From Geomonas agri (GTDB lineage: Bacteria; Desulfobacterota; Desulfuromonadia; Geobacterales; Geobacteraceae): 64,000 bases of DNA. This document shows, piece after piece, positions 9,466 to 18,898 of this stretch (its first letter is position 1; the number at the start of each line of letters is the position of its first letter). The stretch spans positions 2,392,799 to 2,456,798 of the forward strand of contig NZ_JAINZO010000001.1 of the NCBI RefSeq assembly GCF_020179605.1, in the 5' to 3' direction. Position numbers and translations under genes: made by a program. The notes below the pieces were generated by a model that worked only from the letters and a program-made list of their open reading frames with translations, made no database searches and had not been told where the DNA came from.

Positions 9466-9545
9466 GACAGGCTTAACGCTTTTCAGCAGTACCGGCACAC
9501 GAACCACAGGTTGACACAAGCCTGTTTTTCTCTTTGGAGGCATTT

Positions 9546-10484
9546 TTGGCAAAGATAGTAAGGATTCAATTCACCACCGCGGGCAAGCTCTACGACTTCA
9601 GCGCCGGCAAGGCTAACGTCAAGGCTGGGGATCGGGTCATCGTGGAGACCGAGCGTGGTAAAAGCATAGGACAGGTGGTCGCGGGTCCCATCGAAGTGGA
9701 CGACGCGCTGGTCCCGGAGGGGACCAAGCCGGTGCAGCGCCTGGCGGAACTGGCCGATCTGGCAACACTGGCCGCCAACACAGCGAAGGAGAAGGAGGCG
9801 CACAAGTTCTGCCTGGCCCGGATCAAGGAGCGGGGCATGGACATGAAGCTCGTCAAGGTCGAGTACCTCTTCGACGGCTCCAAGGCCATTTTCTACTTCA
9901 CCGCCGACGGCCGCGTTGACTTCCGCGAACTGGTCAAGGACCTGGCCCACGCCTTCCACACCCGCATCGAGATGCGCCAGATCGGCGTCCGCGACGAGTC
10001 CAAGATGGTCGGCGGCATCGGCATCTGCGGCCGCGAACTCTGCTGCTCTTCGTACCTCCGTGAGTTCGAGCCGGTTTCGGTGAAGATGGCCAAGGAGCAG
10101 AACTTGGCCCTCAACCCGAGCAAGATCTCGGGGCAGTGCGGCAGGCTGCTATGCTGCCTCTCCTACGAGTTCGACACCTACTGCTCGCTCAGAAAGGGAC
10201 TTCCCAAGTGCGGCAAGCGGGTGCAGTGCGGCTGCCACGACGGCGAGGTGGTCAAGGTCAACGTACTGGAGCAGACGGTCACGCTGAAGACGGCCGACGA
10301 TTCGCTGGTGACCCTGAAGGGGGAGGACATCGCCCCCGAGAACATCAGTGATCGCATCAAGAAACCGCCGCAGGGCAAAGGTGAACAGCAGGGGGGCGAC
10401 AAGGGGAAATCCCAGGGCCCCGGCAAGCAACGCCGCAACAGGCCCGTCGACGTCAAGGAGAGAAAAAAGGAGAAACCACAATGA
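9546..10484 (+). CDS. ricT: RicT/YaaT-family PSP1-domain protein
   Basis: 312 residues with the PSP1 C-terminal domain and a cysteine-rich core (GICGRELCCSSYL, CGRLLCCLSYEF, KCGKRVQCGCHDG). In Bacillus the homologue is part of the Ric complex, which binds Fe-S clusters and modulates RNase Y-dependent mRNA maturation. I chose TTG 9546 because GGAGG (9536-9540) sits 5 nt upstream; the TTG at 9534 would lie before that site. The C-terminus is a low-complexity Gly/Lys/Gln tail. Position between holB and metG matches the Bacillus-type order. Confidence 0.9.
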   Translation: MAKIVRIQFTTAGKLYDFSAGKANVKAGDRVIVETERGKSIGQVVAGPIEVDDALVPEGTKPVQRLAELADLATLAANTAKEKEAHKFCLARIKERGMDMKLVKVEYLFDGSKAIFYFTADGRVDFRELVKDLAHAFHTRIEMRQIGVRDESKMVGGIGICGRELCCSSYLREFEPVSVKMAKEQNLALNPSKISGQCGRLLCCLSYEFDTYCSLRKGLPKCGKRVQCGCHDGEVVKVNVLEQTVTLKTADDSLVTLKGEDIAPENISDRIKKPPQGKGEQQGGDKGKSQGPGKQRRNRPVDVKERKKEKPQ

Positions 10485-12010
10485 AACCGGCTTTTTACGT
10501 CACCACCCCCATCTACTACGTAAATGACGTCCCGCACATAGGGCACGCTTACACGACCCTGGCCGCGGACGTGCTGGCCCGCTACAAGCGGCTCAAGGGG
10601 TTCGACGTCTTCTTCCTGACCGGCACCGACGAGCACGGGCAGAAGGTCGAGAAAGCCGCCACCACCGCCGGCGAGACCCCGCTGGAGCTGGCGGACCGCG
10701 TCATGAAGCGCTTCCAGTCGCTCTGGGAGAAGCTGGAGATTTCCCACACCGACTTCATCCGCACCACCCAGGAGCGGCACAAGAAGGGCGTTTCCGTCCT
10801 ATTCGAGCGGGTCATGGAGAAGGGCGACATCTACCTCGGCGAGTACGAGGACTGGTACTGCACCCCGTGCGAGACCTTCTGGACCGAGACCCAACTGATC
10901 GACTTCAAGTGCCCGGACTGCAACCGTCCCACCGAAAAGCTCAAGGAGGAGTCCTACTTCTTCAGGATGAGCAAGTACCAGGACCAGTTGCTGGCCCACA
11001 TCGAGGCTAACCCGGACTTCATCCAGCCCAAGAGCCGCAGAAACGAGATCATCTCTTTCGTGAAAGAGGGCCTGCGTGACCTCTCCGTGTCCCGCACCAC
11101 CTTCCAGTGGGGCATCCCGGTCCCGGGCAACGACAAGCACGTGGTCTACGTCTGGTTCGACGCCCTCACCAACTACATCACCGCGCTCGGCTACCCCGAA
11201 GAGGGGGGCAACTTCGACAAGTACTGGCCCTGCGACGTGCACCTGATCGGCAAGGACATCCTGCGCTTCCACACCGTCTACTGGCCCACCTTCCTGATGG
11301 CGGCCGGCCTCCCCATCCCGAAGAAGGTGTTCGCCCACGGCTGGTGGACCGTCGAGGGGCAGAAGATGAGCAAGAGCCTGCAGAACGTGGTCGAGCCGAA
11401 CATGCTGATCGACAAGTACGGTGTGGACGCGGTGCGCTACTTCCTGCTGCGCGAGGTTCCTTTCGGTCTCGACGGCGACTTCTCGCACCAGGCGCTCATT
11501 CACCGCATCAACTCGGACCTGGCCAACGACTTGGGCAACCTCTTGAACCGCTCCACCGCGATGCTGGGCAAGTACTTCGGCGGCGTGCTGCAGACGCCGG
11601 GCGAGGAGACCGAGCTGGACAAGGCGTACCGGGAAAAGACAGTGGCCATGATCGAGCAGGTGGACAACTTCATCGAGGAGCTGGCCTTCAGCCGGGCGCT
11701 GCAGGCGATATGGGAAGTGATCTCCGCCGGCAACAAGTACATCGACGAGACCGCCCCGTGGACCCTGGCCAAGGATCCGGAGCAACGCGAGCGTCTCTCC
11801 ACCGTCATGTACTACATGCTGGAGAGCCAGAGGGTGGTCTACACGCTGCTGTCCGCCTTCATGCCCAAGACCGCGCAGAAAGGCCTGTGCTGCCTGGGTT
11901 GGCCGGAAGAAGCCAGCGCCGAAGGGCTCGCTTGGGGCGGCCTGAAGCCCGGCACCGCCATCGCTAAGGCCGAGGCACTCTTCCCGAGGATCGAGGAAAA
12001 GGCGGAGTAA
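10481..12010 (+). CDS. metG: Methionyl-tRNA synthetase
   Basis: 509 residues. Class I signatures: PIYYVNDVPHIGHAY (HIGH box) and KMSKS (in GQKMSKSLQN). The connective peptide holds two CXXC pairs (CTPC, CPDC), which bind zinc. It lacks the C-terminal tRNA-binding domain found in longer MetRS proteins. ATG overlaps the ricT stop (ATGA), so the pair is translationally coupled. Confidence 0.97.
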   Translation: MKPAFYVTTPIYYVNDVPHIGHAYTTLAADVLARYKRLKGFDVFFLTGTDEHGQKVEKAATTAGETPLELADRVMKRFQSLWEKLEISHTDFIRTTQERHKKGVSVLFERVMEKGDIYLGEYEDWYCTPCETFWTETQLIDFKCPDCNRPTEKLKEESYFFRMSKYQDQLLAHIEANPDFIQPKSRRNEIISFVKEGLRDLSVSRTTFQWGIPVPGNDKHVVYVWFDALTNYITALGYPEEGGNFDKYWPCDVHLIGKDILRFHTVYWPTFLMAAGLPIPKKVFAHGWWTVEGQKMSKSLQNVVEPNMLIDKYGVDAVRYFLLREVPFGLDGDFSHQALIHRINSDLANDLGNLLNRSTAMLGKYFGGVLQTPGEETELDKAYREKTVAMIEQVDNFIEELAFSRALQAIWEVISAGNKYIDETAPWTLAKDPEQRERLSTVMYYMLESQRVVYTLLSAFMPKTAQKGLCCLGWPEEASAEGLAWGGLKPGTAIAKAEALFPRIEEKAE

Positions 12011-12017
12011 AACCGGA

Positions 12018-12183
12018 CTCACGCAAAGCCGCAAAGGCGCAAAGAAAGACTGCAAAAACAAACAGGGATAAAGGAGATGCAGGGGAACAAAACCAATGCT
12101 TGGTTTTCATCCCTTTTATCCCTTTTATCCCTGTTATTGTTTCTAGCCTTGCTATGCTTCGCGCCTTGGCGGCTTTGTGTGAG
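12018..12183. repeat. Long intergenic inverted repeat (CTCACGCAAAG family), copy 1
   Basis: The left arm (12018-12044, CTCACGCAAAGCCGC...) is the reverse complement, with mismatches, of the right arm (12157-12183, ...GGCGGCTTTGTGTGAG). A second nested inverted repeat lies inside (AACAGGGATAAA at about 12060, TTTATCCCTGTT at about 12125). It fills the whole gap between convergent metG and ydcF. A second copy is at 63233-63380. Confidence 0.75.
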
Positions 12184-12188
12184 GCGCC

Positions 12189-12779
12189 TCAGTTGTTGCC
12201 AGGGATCGGCCTCAACTCTCCCGGCGCGAACATGAAGAAGAAGCGCAGGATGCAGTACTTGTAGAACTCGGAGAACAGCAGCTTGAAGCTTCCCTGGTGG
12301 CTCCACCACTCTTCTTTCAAGTTGCTGGAGTCGACCGGGTGCGGGTAGATGGCCACGTCCTTGGGAAGCGCGTTCCGGAACAGGATGGTGGAGCGCTTCA
12401 TGTGGTAACGCGAGGTGATCAGCTTGATGGAGGTCATCTTGTGCTTCATGATCAGGTCGCGCGCGTAGATGGCGTTCTCCAGGGTGTTGCGGGAATTCTG
12501 CTCAAGGTAGACGTTCCCCGCCCCGTCTCCCTGGTACAGTTCGCGCTTCTTCACGGACGGATCGACGCCGATCAGGAACAGCTTCTTTCCCTGCCCGGCC
12601 CGGTACAAGCGCACCCCCTCCTCCACCCGGCCGCGCCCGCCGGTCAACACCACGATGGCGTCACTCTTCACGTCGCGCGGCGTCAGGGAGAAGGTCTTGT
12701 AGACGAAGTCCACGAAAAGAACACTCAGAACGATCAGTATCAGCAACAACAGGGAGATCAGCCCCTTCAATAAAGCCAT
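12189..12779 (-). CDS. YdcF/SanA-family (DUF218) membrane-anchored protein
   Basis: 196 residues. One N-terminal membrane helix (about 6-27), then a DUF218 fold: DAIVVLTGG near the start, ENAIYARDL and [10 protein letters not shown]. Proteins of this family (YdcF, SanA, ElyC) act at the envelope, some affecting peptidoglycan or lipid-carrier metabolism, but the enzymatic activity is unproven. Monocistronic, divergent from rpmB. Confidence 0.85.
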   Translation of the reverse strand: MALLKGLISLLLLILIVLSVLFVDFVYKTFSLTPRDVKSDAIVVLTGGRGRVEEGVRLYRAGQGKKLFLIGVDPSVKKRELYQGDGAGNVYLEQNSRNTLENAIYARDLIMKHKMTSIKLITSRYHMKRSTILFRNALPKDVAIYPHPVDSSNLKEEWWSHQGSFKLLFSEFYKYCILRFFFMFAPGELRPIPGNN

Positions 12780-12820
12780 GATTTAGCACCTGAAAAAACA
12801 GCAACCCAGCCACTTTTCGC

Positions 12821-12849
12821 TTGCAACGGCTGTGTAATTCTGCTATTAG
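12821..12849 (+). promoter_or_regulatory. Sigma-70 promoter of rpmB
   Basis: TTGCAA (12821-12826), 17-nt spacer, TATTAG (12844-12849), 35 nt upstream of the rpmB ATG. Confidence 0.5.
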
Positions 12850-12884
12850 TAGCGACTTCAGTAATCACCGGAGGGTACAAAGAA

Positions 12885-13076
12885 ATGTCCAGAATATGCG
12901 AGATTTGCGGTAAAGGCCCTAGCTTCGGGAACAACGTTAGCCACGCCAACAACAAGACCAGCAAAATTTGGCGCCCGAACCTGCAGAAGATCAAGGCCGT
13001 GAAAAACGGTACCGTCAGGAGCATCAAGGTCTGCACCCGCTGCATCCGCTCCGGTCACGTCACCAAGGCTCTCTAA
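12885..13076 (+). CDS. rpmB: 50S ribosomal protein L28
   Basis: 63 residues. Begins [12 protein letters not shown] and carries a second CXXC (VCTRCIRSG), so it is the zinc-ribbon (C+) form of L28. GGAGG precedes the ATG. Single-gene unit followed by a terminator. Confidence 0.96.
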   Translation: MSRICEICGKGPSFGNNVSHANNKTSKIWRPNLQKIKAVKNGTVRSIKVCTRCIRSGHVTKAL

Positions 13077-13098
13077 GAAGATCTTCCGCACAGTCCCT

Positions 13099-13130
13099 AA
13101 AGCCGCGGCGCTCTGAGCGTCCGCGGCTTT
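13099..13130 (+). terminator. Terminator after rpmB
   Basis: AAAGCCGCGG (13099-13108) pairs with CCGCGGCTTT (13121-13130), extended by an inner CGCT/AGCG stem. T-rich tail follows. Convergent with ridA, so it may serve both strands. Confidence 0.8.
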
Positions 13131-13149
13131 ATTTGTGTCTGCCCCTTCC

Positions 13150-13530
13150 CTAGCGGCAAAGAGCGGTGACCTCTATCTCCACCAGGACGCCGCGCGGCAA
13201 CCCTTTCACCTCGACGGTGCTGCGGGCCGGCGGGTTCTCCTGGAAGTAGCCGCCGTAGATGCCGTTCACCGTCGCGAAATCCCCCATGCTAGCCAAGTAG
13301 ATGGTGGTCTTGACCACGTCCTCGAAGCCCAGGCCCGCGGCCGTGAGCAGCGCGCCGATGTTCTTCATGACCTGCTCGGTTTCCGCCACGATGCCCCCCT
13401 GCACCACCTCACCGGTGGCGGGGTCGAGCGCAATGGCGCCGGAGAGGAAAAGGAACCCTCCCGCCTTGACTCCCTGGGAATAAGGACCGATGGCCTTCGG
13501 GGCCTGGTCGGTGCTGATGATTTCCTTCAT
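13150..13530 (-). CDS. ridA: RidA-family enamine/imine deaminase
   Basis: 126 residues, full-length RidA (YjgF/YER057c/UK114). Key features: GPYSQG near the N-terminus, the substrate-binding arginine in PPARSTVEVKGLPRG, and a C-terminal VEIEVTAL. It hydrolyses reactive 2-aminoacrylate-type imines formed by PLP enzymes. 27 nt downstream of rel and likely in the same transcript. Confidence 0.94.
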   Translation of the reverse strand: MKEIISTDQAPKAIGPYSQGVKAGGFLFLSGAIALDPATGEVVQGGIVAETEQVMKNIGALLTAAGLGFEDVVKTTIYLASMGDFATVNGIYGGYFQENPPARSTVEVKGLPRGVLVEIEVTALCR

Positions 13531-13557
13531 GCCTTCCTCCTTGATGTCTTTTTCAAA

Positions 13558-15708
13558 CTAGCTCTTCAGACGCTCCACCTTGATGACACCCTTCACCTTC
13601 ATGATGGCAGCGAACACCTTCTTCAGGTGATCGAGGTCGGTCACGTCCACTTCGAACAGGTTCTCGCCCCGCTTGTCGAGCGTGCTCTGGATGGAGGCGC
13701 TGGAGATGTTGGCCTCGCAGTTGGTGATGGCGGTGGCGATGTTGGCCAGGATCCCCTTCTCGTCGTTGCACACGACGCGGATCTTGACCGGCAGCGCGCT
13801 CTTTTTCCCCTTGTTCCAGGCCACCTCAATGCGCCGCTCCGGCTCCAGGGCCATGGCGAACGGGCAGTCAGCGGTGTGCACGGTTACGCCGCGGCCGCGG
13901 GTGATGAAGCCGGTGATCTCGTCGCCGGGAAGGGGGTTGCAGCACTTGCCGAAACGCACCAGCACGTCCTCGACGCCGTTGATCTCGATGGCCGAGGACG
14001 ATTTCCCCTTCAGGGCCCCGATCACCTTGCCGATGCGGGTTTCCTTCTGTTCCTTGGCCGCCTCTATCTTGTCAGCAGGCACCAGCTTGCCGACCACCTG
14101 GTTCGCGGAGAGCTTCCCGTACCCTACCGACGCCATCAGGTCGTCCTCGGTCTGGAAACCGAATTCCTGGGCCACCTTCTTCAGGTCGCCGCTCTTTTGC
14201 AGCTTGCTGAAATTTAGTGAGTAGCGGCGGAAATCCTTCTCGCAGATCTCGCGTCCGAGGGTGATGCTCCTCAGGCGCTCCTCGGTCTTCACCCAGGCCC
14301 GGATCTTGTTGCGCGCCCGCGAACTCTTGACGATCTTCAACCAGTCCTTGCTCGGGGTGTGGTGCGGCGAGGTGATGACCTCGACGATGTCGCCGGTTTT
14401 CAGCTCGTACTTTAAGGGCACCAGCTTGCCGTTCACCTTGGCGCCGACGCAGCGGTGACCGACATCGGTGTGCACCGAGTAGGCAAAGTCGATGGGGGTG
14501 GAGCCTTTCGGGAACCCCTTCACGTCCCCCTTCGGGGTGAAGATGAAGACGTCCTCCGGGAAGAGCTCGACCTTGACGGTGTCCATGAACTCCTTGGAGT
14601 CGTCCAGCTCCTGCTGCCACTCCAGGAGCTGGCGGATCCAGGTGAAGTGCCGGACCTCCTTCTCGTCGTACCCCTTCCCTTCCTTGTACTTCCAGTGCGC
14701 CGCGATGCCGCTCTCCGCAACCCGGTGCATCTCGACGGTGCGGATCTGCACCTCCATCCGCTCGCCGTAGGGACCGATCACCGTGGTGTGCAGCGACTGG
14801 TACATGTTCCCCTTGGGCATGGCGATGTAGTCTTTGAAGCGCCCGGGGATCGGCTTCCAGGTGGAATGGATGATGCCCAGCACCTCGTAGCACTCGCGGA
14901 TGTCGTCGACAGAGACGCGGATCGCGATCAGGTCGTAGATCTCGTCGATGTCGACGTTGCGGCTCTGCATCTTCTTGTAGATGGAGTAGAGGTGCTTGGA
15001 GCGGCCGGAGACGTCACCCTTGATGCCGTGCTCCTCGAGCTGCTTCTTGATGATGTCCTTGACCGTTGCTACGTAGGACTCGCGCTCCTGCTTCTTCTTG
15101 GCGACCTTGCCGGCCAGGTCGTAGTAGAGCTGCGGCTCCAGGTAGCGGAAGGAGAGGTCCTCCAGTTCGCCTTTGACCCAGGAGATACCGAGCCGGTTGG
15201 CGATGGGGGCGTAGATGTCCAGCGTTTCCTTGGCGATGGTGCGCTGCTTGGGCTCGGGCTGGTACTGCAGGGTGCGCATGTTGTGCAGGCGGTCGGCGAG
15301 CTTGACCAGGATGACCCGGATGTCGTTGGCCATGGCGAGCAGCATCTTGCGGAAGTTCTCGGCCTGGCTCTCCTCCTTGGTCTTGAAATGGATCTTGCCG
15401 ATCTTCGTCACGCCGTCGACCAGCTGTGCCACCTCGGCGCCGAAGAGCGACTCCAGCTCCTCGTGGGTGGTCAGGGTGTCCTCGACGGTGTCGTGCAGAA
15501 GGCCAGTCACCACGGCGGGAAGGTCCAGTTTCAGGTCCGCCAGGATCCCCGCCACCTCCATGGGGTGGATCAGGTAGGGCTCTCCCGAGAGCCGGGTCTG
15601 TCCCTGGTGCACCTTGGCGCAGAAGACGTAGGCCTTGCGCAACAGGTCCAGGTCCGCGCCCGGATTGTAGGAGGAGACCTTATCGAGTATGTCGTTGAGT
15701 CGTATCAT
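13558..15708 (-). CDS. rel: Bifunctional (p)ppGpp synthetase/hydrolase Rel/SpoT
   Basis: 716 residues. Domain order: HD hydrolase (HPMEVAGIL, HDTVEDT), synthetase (GRFKDYIAMPKGNMYQSLHT), TGS (VFIFTPKGDVKGFPKGSTP), helical/zinc-finger-like CC region (FGKCCNPLPGDEI) and C-terminal ACT. Intact HD motif and synthetase core indicate both activities. It sets the stringent response and lies downstream of rpoZ, as in many bacteria (the rpoZ-spoT order). Confidence 0.96.
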   Translation of the reverse strand: MIRLNDILDKVSSYNPGADLDLLRKAYVFCAKVHQGQTRLSGEPYLIHPMEVAGILADLKLDLPAVVTGLLHDTVEDTLTTHEELESLFGAEVAQLVDGVTKIGKIHFKTKEESQAENFRKMLLAMANDIRVILVKLADRLHNMRTLQYQPEPKQRTIAKETLDIYAPIANRLGISWVKGELEDLSFRYLEPQLYYDLAGKVAKKKQERESYVATVKDIIKKQLEEHGIKGDVSGRSKHLYSIYKKMQSRNVDIDEIYDLIAIRVSVDDIRECYEVLGIIHSTWKPIPGRFKDYIAMPKGNMYQSLHTTVIGPYGERMEVQIRTVEMHRVAESGIAAHWKYKEGKGYDEKEVRHFTWIRQLLEWQQELDDSKEFMDTVKVELFPEDVFIFTPKGDVKGFPKGSTPIDFAYSVHTDVGHRCVGAKVNGKLVPLKYELKTGDIVEVITSPHHTPSKDWLKIVKSSRARNKIRAWVKTEERLRSITLGREICEKDFRRYSLNFSKLQKSGDLKKVAQEFGFQTEDDLMASVGYGKLSANQVVGKLVPADKIEAAKEQKETRIGKVIGALKGKSSSAIEINGVEDVLVRFGKCCNPLPGDEITGFITRGRGVTVHTADCPFAMALEPERRIEVAWNKGKKSALPVKIRVVCNDEKGILANIATAITNCEANISSASIQSTLDKRGENLFEVDVTDLDHLKKVFAAIMKVKGVIKVERLKS

Positions 15709-15790
15709 CGCGTCCGTTTCATGCGGAAAAAGAAGGGGCTAACAGCACCGGGGCAGATGTCCCGTCAGCCGATAGCCCCAGCCGGTTTGA

Positions 15791-15822
15791 AAAAAAGGGA
15801 GACCGTTCATGCGTCTCCCTTT
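15791..15822 (-). terminator. Attenuating terminator between rpoZ and rel
   Basis: AAAGGGAGAC (15794-15803) pairs with GTCTCCCTTT (15813-15822). Read on the minus strand, a T-run (complement of 15791-15796) follows. It would lower readthrough from rpoZ into rel. Confidence 0.8.
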
Positions 15823-15828
15823 CGTCTG

Positions 15829-16035
15829 TTAACGACCTTTCTTGCCGATCTCGCAGCCGATCTTGCCGGCGGCGATTTCCCTGAGGGAGACGACCACGTT
15901 CTTGTTCGCTGCCCTGTTGTCGATGAGCGGCTTGGCGCCCTTGAACAGCTGCTTCACCCTCTTGGAGGCCAGCATGACCAGGAGGAAGCGGTTGTCCACC
16001 TTCTCGAGGCAATCTTCTACGGTAACCCTTGCCAT
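15829..16035 (-). CDS. rpoZ: RNA polymerase omega subunit
   Basis: 68 residues. [20 protein letters not shown] is the typical omega start, followed by [15 protein letters not shown]. Between gmk and rel, the common gmk-rpoZ-spoT order. Confidence 0.96.
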   Translation of the reverse strand: MARVTVEDCLEKVDNRFLLVMLASKRVKQLFKGAKPLIDNRAANKNVVVSLREIAAGKIGCEIGKKGR

Positions 16036-16065
16036 AAGTGAAATCCCCTTTGTGATGTTAAACGT

Positions 16066-16674
16066 CTAAATCGTGAAGATCCTGGAAAGCCCTTGCAGCA
16101 GGCGACCGGTGCGGCACTGCTCGGCGACCAGCACGCTTTTCAGCTGCTCCAGGGCCTCGGAAAACTTGTCGTTGACGATGATGTAATCGTACCAGCGCGC
16201 TTCCTTGATCTCGCCGGAGGCGTTGTGGATCCTGCGCTCTATGACTTCCTGCGAGTCAGAGGAGCGGTTGTCCAGGCGGCGCCTGAGCTCCTCGATGCTG
16301 GGGGGGAGCACGAAGATGTAGACCCCTCCTTCGAAACGCCCTTTCAGCTGCCGCGCACCCTGGCAGTCGATATCAAGGATAAGGTCGATGCCCTCGGTGC
16401 GGGATTCCTTGAGGGTGGCGAGCGACGTGCCGTAGAAATTGCCGTGCACCTCGGCCCACTCGGCGAATTCGCCGGCCTCGACCATCCGGTCGAACTCTTC
16501 CTTGCCCACAAAAAAATAATCACGCCCGTGCACCTCTCCGTTCCGGGGAGGGCGCGTCGTGTAGCTGACAGAATGCCGCAAGTTGGGAAAGATGTCAATT
16601 ATTTCCTTACAAAGCGAGGTCTTGCCCGCCCCAGAAGGGGCCGAAATCACGTACAATACGCCTTCACGTTTCAT
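16066..16674 (-). CDS. gmk: Guanylate kinase
   Basis: 202 residues. P-loop SAPSGAGKTSL, SYTTRPPRNGEVHGRDYFF GMP-binding region, DIDCQGARQLK. It converts GMP to GDP. 70 nt downstream of yicC and ahead of rpoZ. Confidence 0.97.
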   Translation of the reverse strand: MKREGVLYVISAPSGAGKTSLCKEIIDIFPNLRHSVSYTTRPPRNGEVHGRDYFFVGKEEFDRMVEAGEFAEWAEVHGNFYGTSLATLKESRTEGIDLILDIDCQGARQLKGRFEGGVYIFVLPPSIEELRRRLDNRSSDSQEVIERRIHNASGEIKEARWYDYIIVNDKFSEALEQLKSVLVAEQCRTGRLLQGLSRIFTI

Positions 16675-16744
16675 AGTTCACCCGTTGTACTGTCGGGATC
16701 CGCTACGAAAACAGGCCGGCGGAACCCCAAACTGTAAAGTTCCC

Positions 16745-17623
16745 CTACTCTATGTTCTGCACCTGCTCGCGGATCTTCTCGAGCTCGGCCTTCAACTCCA
16801 CCACTAGCGCCGCCATCTGGGCGTCGTTACCCTTGGAGCCGATGGTGTTGACCTCGCGGTTGATCTCCTGGAGCAGGAAGTCGAGCTTTCTTCCCACTGG
16901 CTCGCTTTTGGCCAGGGTCTCGTCGAACTGGCGCAGGTGGCTTTCAAGACGTACCAGTTCTTCAGTGACGTCACACTTGTCAGCCATGACTGCGACCTCC
17001 TGAACCAGGCGCTCCTCGGGAAGGGACGCCTCGCCCAGCAGCTGCGCGATCCGCTCCTTGAGGCGCTGTCCGTACTCGGCCACCACCTGCGGGGCGCGTG
17101 CGGCGACCTGGGCGATCAGCTGGGCCAGGGTCTCTCGGCGTCTCTGGAAGTCAGCGTAGAGCGACTCCCCTTCGAAAAGACGCATCTCGTCCACCCGGCG
17201 CAGCGCGTCCTCCAGCGCGGACATCAGCTCCTGCGGCATATCTTCGAGGGTCGCCTCAGCCTCGGCCGCCACGGTGACCACGTCACGTTGCGACGCCACC
17301 AGCGCGAGATCCACTTCCCCGTGCAGCCCCAACGCCTCACCGATGGTCTGAAAGGCTTTCAGGTAGCCGCGCGCCAGCGGCAGGTTGGCCGTCGGCACGC
17401 CGAGCGCCACCGCGTTTTCCACCTGGATGAAGACGTCGATCTTGCCACGTACGAGCTTTTCACCCACCCGCTTCTTGATCTCGTTCTCGAACTGCAGCAG
17501 CACGCGCGGGAGCTTGACGGTGATCTCGCCATAGCGGTGGTTCACGCAACGCACTTCGACGACGAAGCGCCCCCCTTCGTGGACGGCCTCGCCCTTGCCA
17601 TAGCCGGTCATGCTTTTTATCAT
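16745..17623 (-). CDS. yicC: YicC-family endoribonuclease-like protein
   Basis: 292 residues starting MIKSMTGYGKGEA, the family hallmark. The longest frame begins 26 codons further upstream, but AAGGAGAAGG lies just ahead of ATG 17623. YicC_N and DUF1732 C-terminal domains (LLQEINREVNTIGSK). Homologues cleave RNA and affect small-RNA stability. First gene of yicC-gmk-rpoZ-rel-ridA. Confidence 0.93.
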   Translation of the reverse strand: MIKSMTGYGKGEAVHEGGRFVVEVRCVNHRYGEITVKLPRVLLQFENEIKKRVGEKLVRGKIDVFIQVENAVALGVPTANLPLARGYLKAFQTIGEALGLHGEVDLALVASQRDVVTVAAEAEATLEDMPQELMSALEDALRRVDEMRLFEGESLYADFQRRRETLAQLIAQVAARAPQVVAEYGQRLKERIAQLLGEASLPEERLVQEVAVMADKCDVTEELVRLESHLRQFDETLAKSEPVGRKLDFLLQEINREVNTIGSKGNDAQMAALVVELKAELEKIREQVQNIE

Positions 17624-17651
17624 GCCTTCTCCTTGTCCCGCTGTTTGCAAC

Positions 17652-18638
17652 TTAACGGGATTGCCAAAGTTTTTGTTCCCAGCGCCAGGCGTCGGCGACA
17701 ATGGTGTGCAGGTCGTTGTAAGACGGCGTCCACCCCAGCACGGTCCGGATCTTGTCCGCGACCGCGATGAGGCTGTCCGGGTCGCCGGGACGGCGCGGTG
17801 CCTCGTTGACCTTGAAGTCGACGCCGCTTACGTCCTTCACCACCCTAATCACCTCGCGCACGCTGCTCCCCTTGCCGTAGCCCACGTTGATCACGTCGGA
17901 TGCGCCGCCGCGTCCCAGGTAGCTCAGTGCGGCCAGGTGGGCCGAGGCGAGGTCTTCGATGTGGATGTAGTCCCGGATGCCGGTGCCGTCGGGGGTATCG
18001 TAGTCGGTGCCGAAGATGGAGACACCGTCGCGCCCCCCCAGTGCAGCCTGGCAGGCCACCTTGATCAGGTGGGTCGCCTCGGGTGTTCTCTGCCCCATAC
18101 GCGCCTGCGGGTCGGCGCCGGCTACGTTAAAGTAGCGCAGCGCCACGTAGGAAAAGCCATGGGCGAAGGCGGCGTCACGCAGCATCCACTCGCTCATCAG
18201 CTTGGAAGTACCGTAAGGATTGATGGGGGCGGGGCGGCTCTCCTCTGAGGCGCGCCCCCCTTCGGGCATGCCGTAGACGGCGGCGGTACTGGAAAAGATG
18301 AAACGCTCGACGCCGTGCTCCACGCAGACCTGCAAAAGGTTCAGGGTGTTCCTGGTGTTGTTGCTGTAGTACTTGAGCGGCAGGGTCACCGACTCCGGCG
18401 CGATGATCGCCGCGGCGAAGTGGAGTACCGCCTTAGCCCCGGTCTCCTTGAGCACCTGGCGGATATTGTCCTGGTCGGCGAGGTCCCCAACGATGAGGCG
18501 CTCGCCGTGCACCAACGCGTCGGCCGAACCGGTGGAGAGGTTGTCGTACACCACCACCTCGTGCCCCGCCTCGGAGAGCTGCCTGACCACGTGACTTCCT
18601 ATGTAACCGGCGCCGCCGGTAACGAGTATGACGCTCAT
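17652..18638 (-). CDS. galE: UDP-glucose 4-epimerase
   Basis: 328 residues. NAD-binding GGAGYIGSH, the extended SDR YXXXK (YGTSK), and SSTAAVYG. Interconverts UDP-glucose and UDP-galactose for surface polysaccharides. Start ATG 18638 (MSVILVTGG) has GGAGG 8 nt upstream; a frame extending 24 codons further lacks support. The stop lies 28 nt upstream of the yicC start. Confidence 0.94.
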   Translation of the reverse strand: MSVILVTGGAGYIGSHVVRQLSEAGHEVVVYDNLSTGSADALVHGERLIVGDLADQDNIRQVLKETGAKAVLHFAAAIIAPESVTLPLKYYSNNTRNTLNLLQVCVEHGVERFIFSSTAAVYGMPEGGRASEESRPAPINPYGTSKLMSEWMLRDAAFAHGFSYVALRYFNVAGADPQARMGQRTPEATHLIKVACQAALGGRDGVSIFGTDYDTPDGTGIRDYIHIEDLASAHLAALSYLGRGGASDVINVGYGKGSSVREVIRVVKDVSGVDFKVNEAPRRPGDPDSLIAVADKIRTVLGWTPSYNDLHTIVADAWRWEQKLWQSR

Positions 18639-18825
18639 AGCAGGTACCTCCATGACAAAAGATAATGAAAGAGGGTCTAGCCATTGGACTAAACCCTCGG
18701 TACGCGGCAACCATACAGGACGGATCGTATTACATCAGCCCCATCGTCGGCCATAGCGCAGCGCTGATCCTCAAACGAGTGATTGCCACAGTTATAGCAC
18801 CTACCCCACCCCAGCGCAACGCATA

Positions 18826-18865
18826 AATCTACTGAATAGACTCAGATTCTACTGAATAGACTCAG
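18826..18865. repeat. 20-bp tandem direct repeat, two copies
   Basis: AATCTACTGAATAGACTCAG (18826-18845) is followed at once by ATTCTACTGAATAGACTCAG (18846-18865), one mismatch. It lies in the 260-nt gap between the pyk stop and the galE start, about 190 nt upstream of galE. Confidence 0.9.
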
Positions 18866-18898
18866 CATTCGCCAAGACGGGGACTGGAAAAGCTTGAA

